Shown: positions 59,439 to 64,000 of the stretch, one piece after another
Layout: the number at the start of each line of letters is the position of its first letter
Position numbering within the stretch: the first letter of the stretch is position 1
Assembly (NCBI RefSeq): GCF_001894785.1
Contig: NZ_BCWW01000001.1
Location: 310,001 to 374,000, forward strand
Direction: 5' to 3'
DNA from: Rhodococcoides fascians NBRC 12155 = LMG 3623
Lineage (GTDB): Bacteria; Actinomycetota; Actinomycetes; Mycobacteriales; Mycobacteriaceae
DNA length: 64,000 nucleotides
Notes under the pieces: generated by a model
What the model was told of the DNA's origin: nothing
The model's input: only the letters and a program-made list of their open reading frames with translations
Database searches by the model: none
Program-made: the position numbers and the translations under genes

Positions 59439-60392
59439 TTACGCCGTGGTTGCCAACGCCGCCGCCAATCCGAACGCCACCGCCAGCAGACAGACATGAG
59501 CGGCAGCTCGTCCCACCGAGTAGTCCGCCGTGGAGCGGTGCGCAGTGGCGGTCGGCAACCACGTGCGGCGGATCCGAGATGCCACGGCCACCAGGATCAC
59601 GGTCATCACGACTTTGGCGAGAACGATTCGGCCGTAACCGGTCTCGATCGCAGCAGCCGGGCTCTCCAACTTCAGGACCGCGTCGAATACGCCGGTCACG
59701 GCCACCCCGACGACGCACCACAGCGCGATCCGGGAATAGGCCGGCAAAAGCGTCGCCCACGCTGTCTTGGTCCGCAGACTCAGCGCCATCGCGCCCAGCA
59801 CACCGAGCCACACCGAGGCGCACACCACATGCACGGCAACGGCAATGGACCCGAATGCGAATTGCGACATGTGTCCGGTGATCGGTCGCGCGACCAGGGC
59901 CAGCGCCGCCAGCGTGACCACGGGAACCGGGGACCAGGATGCGTCTCGTCGATATCCGAGTACGCCCATGGCGCACAGAACGAGCGCGAGGAGCACCGTC
60001 GTCGCGCCGAGTCGACCGACGGAGATCGACGCGACGAAGGCCGCAAATGCACTCGGCGACAGCGCCGTGACTGCTCGGCCCTCGGCCTCGGCTGCGGCCG
60101 CTGCCAACAGGACGAACTCGGCCACCGCCCACAGACCCGACAGGAACCCGATCGACCGCCACATCACCAGCGAGTCGAGGGCGGGGCGTCGAGATGCGGA
60201 ATTACCGTCCAGGACAGCGAGAATTCCGAACCCCAACACCACCGAACCCGACGCGACAGCGATGACGCGGAGCCACGACGACCCGCTGGGAAAGGTGGGG
60301 TACGCCAGCGCGAACGCTGCCGCGACCCCCACGACCGCCGAGGCTGCGGCGGCGAGCACGAGCCGAAGGCTCCTCTCGCTCACCGCAGCCAC
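59439..60392 (-). CDS. copD: CopD-family membrane protein
   Basis: 317 residues from a GTG at 60392, 7 bp after copC. Eight or so membrane helices. Copper-resistance D domain features: ARPITGHMSQFAFGSIAVAVHVVCASVWLGVLGAMAL with His and Met in membrane-face positions. Works with CopC to take up or handle copper across the membrane. No Shine-Dalgarno, consistent with coupling to copC. Confidence 0.88.
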   Translation of the reverse strand: MAAVSERSLRLVLAAAASAVVGVAAAFALAYPTFPSGSSWLRVIAVASGSVVLGFGILAVLDGNSASRRPALDSLVMWRSIGFLSGLWAVAEFVLLAAAAAEAEGRAVTALSPSAFAAFVASISVGRLGATTVLLALVLCAMGVLGYRRDASWSPVPVVTLAALALVARPITGHMSQFAFGSIAVAVHVVCASVWLGVLGAMALSLRTKTAWATLLPAYSRIALWCVVGVAVTGVFDAVLKLESPAAAIETGYGRIVLAKVVMTVILVAVASRIRRTWLPTATAHRSTADYSVGRAAAHVCLLAVAFGLAAALATTA

Positions 60393-60399
60393 GTCGGAT

Positions 60400-60999
60400 C
60401 TACTTCTCGCTCTTCGGCTTACGCTGGTCTTCTGGCTTACGCTGGTCTTTCGGCTTACGCTGGTCTTTTGGCTTACGCAGTGCGAATGCCAACGCTCCGC
60501 CGAAGGCGAGGACCGCAATCACGACCAGCACGATAGGTCCGTAGCCGCCGAGGAACCCGTCCTCGGACTCTTCCGAGGTGCCCGACGCATCGGCCGGTGC
60601 CCCGGGTGTTCCGGACCCTTCCTGCGTCAGCGTGAACGTGGCCGTGCCGCTTACCGGATGACCGTCTGCCGAGGTGATGCGGTAGGCGAGGGTGTACTCG
60701 CCGGCAGGGCCCAGATCACCGACGTCGACGACCACGCTCTGGCCCTCGATGCGAGCATCGCCCTTCGACCAGATGTTGCCGTCGGGGCCGACGACGTTGA
60801 GCGTTGCGAACTGCGACTGCGGCACCTCGTTGAAGGTCACCGATGCCGTCGCCGGAGATGCGTCGAGCGAGGAGCCGTCGGCCGGGCTGTACCCGGTGAC
60901 CTGCGAATGAGCCGAGGCAATCGGAGCCGCGACCAGCAGTGCCAGCAAGGCCACCGCCGATACGACCACCGCTTTGGCGGACACGGTCAGCGCCCTCAC
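60400..60999 (-). CDS. copC: CopC-domain protein with C-terminal TM anchor and repeat tail
   Basis: 199 residues from a GTG at 60999, overlapping the ycnI stop by 4 bp. Signal peptide ends ASA, mature N-terminal His (HSQVTGYSPADGSSL), and the Asp/His site DGHPVSGTATFTL: CopC Cu(II) ligands. After a Ser/Glu linker comes a TM helix and a charged tail of DQRKPK repeats, encoded by an 18-bp tandem repeat. Confidence 0.92.
   Translation of the reverse strand: MRALTVSAKAVVVSAVALLALLVAAPIASAHSQVTGYSPADGSSLDASPATASVTFNEVPQSQFATLNVVGPDGNIWSKGDARIEGQSVVVDVGDLGPAGEYTLAYRITSADGHPVSGTATFTLTQEGSGTPGAPADASGTSEESEDGFLGGYGPIVLVVIAVLAFGGALAFALRKPKDQRKPKDQRKPEDQRKPKSEK
60416..60479 (-). repeat. 18-bp tandem repeat in copC
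   Basis: Units start at 60416, 60434, 60452 and 60470 (three full plus a partial), encoding DQRKPK/DQRKPE. A variable-number-type tract in the cytoplasmic tail, in frame. Confidence 0.85.
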
Positions 61000-61658
61000 G
61001 AGCGTCGGCTCCGTACGGTTGCACCGATTCCGAGGCCGGCGCCGACGGCACCGAGAACGAGCCCGGCACCGGCAATCCACCGGGCGGTGGTGTCCGAGGA
61101 GGACGTGGACGTCTGCTCGGCTGCGTCCGTCGTCTCGGCGTGGGCTCCGCCGTGCGCGTCACCGCTCGATGCTGCGAGGGTCAGTGTGGGAGCGGGCAAC
61201 TCGGGCTCGCTGCCGTCCTCGGTCATCGGCTCGTTCCACTGTACGACCTCACCGTCGGTGTAGGTCTGGGTGGCCGGGAACGACACGGTTTCCTGCTCGG
61301 GCAGCGGCCCCGCGGAGAGCAGGAACTGCTGGAACTGGCCCGGACCGACCTCGGCACCGGGATTCGCCGTCCAGGTCACCGACACGGCGAGATCGGCGGA
61401 GTCCTTCTCGACGGTGGACGTCCACCCCGGAATGGGTTGGGTGCGAGCGGAATTGAGGCCGGGCAAGGTGACCTTGACCGAGTTGGTCGATGCGGTGTCG
61501 GACTCGGTGGGGACGCGGAACGTCAGGACCGAGTAGCCGCCCTGCGCGGCGTCGGGCGCGGAGACGACCACATGGGCGGAGGCTGCGCCTGCGCCGATCA
61601 GCAGTGCGCCGACGGTGGCACCCGATACGAACAAGGCACGCGGAATGGAACTCTTCAT
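60996..61658 (-). CDS. YcnI-type (DUF1775) copper-binding envelope protein
   Basis: 220 residues. Signal peptide ends ASAHVVV; the mature N-terminal His (His29) is the YcnI Cu(II)-binding start. The DUF1775 domain includes VVSAPDAAQGGYSVLTFRVP and WNEPMTEDGSEPELPAP. A Ser/Thr linker and C-terminal TM helix anchor it. First gene of a YcnI-CopC-CopD operon, coupled to copC by GTGA. Confidence 0.9.
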   Translation of the reverse strand: MKSSIPRALFVSGATVGALLIGAGAASAHVVVSAPDAAQGGYSVLTFRVPTESDTASTNSVKVTLPGLNSARTQPIPGWTSTVEKDSADLAVSVTWTANPGAEVGPGQFQQFLLSAGPLPEQETVSFPATQTYTDGEVVQWNEPMTEDGSEPELPAPTLTLAASSGDAHGGAHAETTDAAEQTSTSSSDTTARWIAGAGLVLGAVGAGLGIGATVRSRRS

Positions 61659-61709
61659 GAGTGTTGGGTCATTTCTGTGCGGAGGTGGAAAGAGGATGTC
61701 GGATCAGAG

Positions 61710-62243
61710 TTACGAGCTGATCGACATCGGAGGCCCACGACGAGAAATGGCCCAGTCCAGGGCAATACCGTGCACCGACGGCATCGCGACGGAGAACCGG
61801 ACGCGACCGACAGCAGAACCGTCGGGCAGGGGAGTGAGGAGCGCGAGAACGGCACGAACGATCGATGTGATCGGGCCGTAGAGACGTTCGGCTGCGGCGA
61901 TCAACAGCGCGGCGACCAGCGACGCGGCCGCGTGAAAGCCGATCATCGCGGCACTGGGCAGCAGCGAATGGCTGTGTGACGAGCCCGACATGCCGGCCAT
62001 GTCGCTCAGGCTCAGTGCGGTATGAGCGAGGAGTTGGCCACCCATCAGGGCGGGCAACAGAACAGTCGAGCGACGCGGAACGGCAGTCATGGCACCGACG
62101 CCGAGGCTGACCACGATCAGCAGAGCCAGGCCCGATCCGCTGAGATAGCCGCCGCCCGCCATTCCGTGCGCAGCAACCGCCAGCGCGGCGGTGACCGTAC
62201 CGACAGCTCCGCCGCGAAGCGGTGCAGCAGAGCCGTCGGTCAT
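61710..62243 (-). CDS. Membrane protein upstream of the copper cluster
   Basis: 177 residues, about four membrane helices. His and Met clusters occur between helices (MAGMSGSSHSHSLLPSAAMIGFHAAAS), suggesting copper contact. Directly upstream of ycnI (51 bp) on the same strand. Family not recognised; a copper role is inferred. Confidence 0.7.
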   Translation of the reverse strand: MTDGSAAPLRGGAVGTVTAALAVAAHGMAGGGYLSGSGLALLIVVSLGVGAMTAVPRRSTVLLPALMGGQLLAHTALSLSDMAGMSGSSHSHSLLPSAAMIGFHAAASLVAALLIAAAERLYGPITSIVRAVLALLTPLPDGSAVGRVRFSVAMPSVHGIALDWAISRRGPPMSISS

Positions 62244-62259
62244 CGGATGGTCGGTGAGA

Positions 62260-62910
62260 TCAGCGCACGCCGAGGCGAGCGAGCACGTCCGCTTCGATGC
62301 CGTCGAGCTCAGCGGAAATGGCGGCGTGGGCAGTCTTGCGGCGCGCAGGCGGCATCTGCTCGGCGGCGCGCACAGCGGTGGTCAGATCGTCGAGACGCTC
62401 GCTGATCGCGGCACCGAAACTCTTGGTCTCCGGATCCGAATGACGCGATCCGATGGTGCTCAGCGACTTCTCGGCACCGGCGATCCGGGCGCTGAGCTTG
62501 CCGCCGTGGCCCGAGTACTCGCTCAGCTGATCGGGTGCGACACCCAGCTGCTGCGCCTTACGGTTGTCGAGCTGCCCGCGAACGACGGTGGCAGCGCGGT
62601 AGGCAATCGGAGCCAGCACCGGCAGCAGAAGCCGAGCAATACCGAGATACTTACGAATCTGAGCCACGTTCAGCGTGCCGGCCGCAGCCGCCTTCTGCTG
62701 CGCCCGCAACGCCGAGACCTGCGCCTTCTCGACATTCTTCTGCGACTTCGCCTCCACCGCGCTGAGCTTGCGCTGCGCCTTGGCGATCGACTTCAGCTGC
62801 TTGCGCTCGTTCTTCGCGCCGAGCTTCGCCTCCAGAGTGGCCTTGTGCTTGAGGGCCTTCGCCTCCGCCTTGCGAGTGGCACGACCTTTGCGCTTACGGA
62901 ACAGACCCAT
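62260..62910 (-). CDS. DUF6474-type coiled-coil protein
   Basis: 216 residues from the ATG at 62910. Very Lys/Ala-rich: a long basic helical N-terminal half (MGLFRKRKGRATRKAEAKAL..., coiled coil 10-75) and a helical hydrophobic middle (LGIARLLLPVLAPIAYRAATVV). Widely conserved in mycolate actinobacteria as DUF6474; function unknown. Seventeen bp upstream of the membrane protein gene. Confidence 0.8.
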   Translation of the reverse strand: MGLFRKRKGRATRKAEAKALKHKATLEAKLGAKNERKQLKSIAKAQRKLSAVEAKSQKNVEKAQVSALRAQQKAAAAGTLNVAQIRKYLGIARLLLPVLAPIAYRAATVVRGQLDNRKAQQLGVAPDQLSEYSGHGGKLSARIAGAEKSLSTIGSRHSDPETKSFGAAISERLDDLTTAVRAAEQMPPARRKTAHAAISAELDGIEADVLARLGVR

Positions 62911-63007
62911 CGACAAGGCTCCTGACATGTGCTGCTAGGCGGTAACGGTGCGTTCCACACAGCCTAATAGGCAGCTGTTCTTCTTCGGCTGTCGGAGGGC
63001 TCACCTA

Positions 63008-64000
63008 ATGTCTAGCGGTGTGAACGGTCAACGAGATGCGGCAGCGTCGCACGCACCTGTGCTGCTCGACGCCGGATCGTTGACGCGATGTCGGCACCGG
63101 CTCTATCTCGACACCGCCTACGGGGCGCTCCTGCGCGGTGAACCCGAAAATCCCGGGGTGCGGCAACGCCGAGAGGCGGCCCAGGCGCATCGCGAGAACA
63201 TTCGCGCGCAGTTGGCAGCGGCCGACCCCATGCAGTGGACCGAGATCGACGAGCCCACGGCCCGTGCCGCGGCCGATGCGACCGTCGCGGCCTGCCGCGC
63301 AGGCGTCGAACGTATCTGGAATGCAGTTCTGCCACTCGAACGCGATACCGGCCGCCGCGGACGCAGCGAGCTTCTCGTGCGGGACGCGTCGGGCGGCTAC
63401 ATTCCGGTGATCGTCGTCAATCACAAGGTGACCGACCCCGGGCGCGGTGCGCGCACCACCCCGCTCACGCATTGGGCTCCCGCCGTCGACGAGACCCGCA
63501 AGGTGCGCAGCCAGTTGCGCGATCAGCTCCGCCTCGCGCACCTGTACCGCATGCTCGCCCACGAGGGCTTGGCCACGGCCACCCCGGTCGGGGGCGCAGT
63601 GGGTTATCGCGGAGAGTGCGTGTTGGTACACGACCTGACTGCCGTGCTCGACGAGTACGACATTCGCTTCGCGGACCGGCTTGCGGTCGCGAGCGGTGAC
63701 GCGGTGACCGTTCCCTCGCAGATCAGTGAATGCCGTTCGTGTGCTTGGTGGTTCGACTGCAAGCCGCAGTTGGTGGCGGCCCGCGACGTCTCACTCGTCG
63801 CATCGGGATCTCGAGCGGACGTGCTGCGCAGCGCTGGAGTGCGGACGATCGACGAACTGGCGCAATGGACCGGTCCGGCTCCCGAGGAGTGGCCCTTCGG
63901 CAACTTCGACGACGCGGTGTCTGCGGCGCTGGCCTGGCGCGCCGACGTGCCGCTTCTGCGTCGATCGGAGACCGTGACGGTCCACCGCGCCGACGTGGAG
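63008..64000 (+). CDS. TM0106-family RecB-like nuclease, 5' part
   Basis: 331 codons visible; the frame runs off the window end. ATG at 63008 follows GGAGGG 8 nt upstream. LLDAGSLTRCRHRLYLD opens the family, PVIVVNHKVTDPG gives the RecB-like nuclease core (Asp/Lys), and SECRSCAWWFDCKPQL a Cys pair of the Cas4-like Fe-S type. The region after 270 is HhH-like (VLRSAGVRTIDELAQW). Such proteins are putative DNA-end nucleases, often fused to a helicase. Confidence 0.82.
   Translation, partial: MSSGVNGQRDAAASHAPVLLDAGSLTRCRHRLYLDTAYGALLRGEPENPGVRQRREAAQAHRENIRAQLAAADPMQWTEIDEPTARAAADATVAACRAGVERIWNAVLPLERDTGRRGRSELLVRDASGGYIPVIVVNHKVTDPGRGARTTPLTHWAPAVDETRKVRSQLRDQLRLAHLYRMLAHEGLATATPVGGAVGYRGECVLVHDLTAVLDEYDIRFADRLAVASGDAVTVPSQISECRSCAWWFDCKPQLVAARDVSLVASGSRADVLRSAGVRTIDELAQWTGPAPEEWPFGNFDDAVSAALAWRADVPLLRRSETVTVHRADVE

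Overview
The window is high-GC chromosomal DNA with dense, often overlapping genes (ATGA, GTGA and TTGA junctions), many GTG starts and few classical promoters. The gene families point to a Rhodococcus-type mycolic-acid actinobacterium. These include lysine 6-aminotransferase, an aromatic-carotenoid CrtU-type protein, Rieske/DUF5914, DUF3558 lipoprotein, DUF222/HNH (13E12) protein, DUF5313, DUF6474, cutinase-like secreted hydrolases and GabD2. The genus is inferred from family content, not from a marker gene. No rRNA, tRNA, IS element, prophage or CRISPR array was seen.

Layout. 1-7.5 kb: two VOC proteins, a DinB protein, then a lysine module with the exporter/regulator pair lysE-lysG, a small HTH-like protein under two palindromes, lysine 6-aminotransferase and the diverging semialdehyde dehydrogenase. 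7.5-16.2 kb: cutinase-like protein, GNAT, a copper P-type ATPase behind a CsoR-like operator, an overlapping S4-protein/methyltransferase/CrtU operon, and an hsp20 gene preceded by a CIRCE element. 16.3-21.8 kb: ArsR-SRPBCC pair, Rieske/DUF5914 protein, a structured gene-free stretch bounded by two 64-bp repeats, azlCD with a diverging XRE-cupin regulator, and an SDR. 22-25 kb: DUF3558 lipoprotein and partner, then a candidate retron (structured ncRNA, reverse transcriptase, two-TM YrhK-like protein). 25-28 kb: DeoR-galT-galK. 28-43 kb: cutinase, MerR, two-component system with DUF4097, an FAD/Fe-S photolyase-like protein, fmdB/formamidase, several hypotheticals, DUF222-HNH, paired PLDc_N membrane peptides, AKR and a class-IV aminotransferase. 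43-56 kb: beta-lactamase-like lipoprotein, TetR/hydrolase pair, RraA, DUF5313, Tat amidohydrolase, TipA-like MerR, lipase, GabD2, MarR-MFS pump and VOC. 55-64 kb: LysR/TDT transporter, a compact m5C methyltransferase plus GIY-YIG nuclease pair, a CopD-CopC-YcnI copper cluster, DUF6474, and the start of a TM0106-type RecB-like nuclease.

How the genes fit together. Lysine can be exported (LysE, induced through LysG) or degraded by aminotransferase and dehydrogenase to 2-aminoadipate. Two separate copper modules are present: cytoplasmic export by CopA, and the extracytoplasmic YcnI/CopC/CopD group. Two putative anti-phage loci lie in the window, the retron-like locus and the restriction-modification pair. 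Many regulators sit beside their targets with visible palindromic operators.

The most notable locus is 23260-25036. A 20-nt-class imperfect inverted repeat encloses two small hairpins and one long hairpin. It lies directly upstream of an intact reverse transcriptase with Mx162-like features, and a two-TM protein follows 38 bp downstream. This is retron architecture with an effector candidate I do not recognise as a described retron partner.
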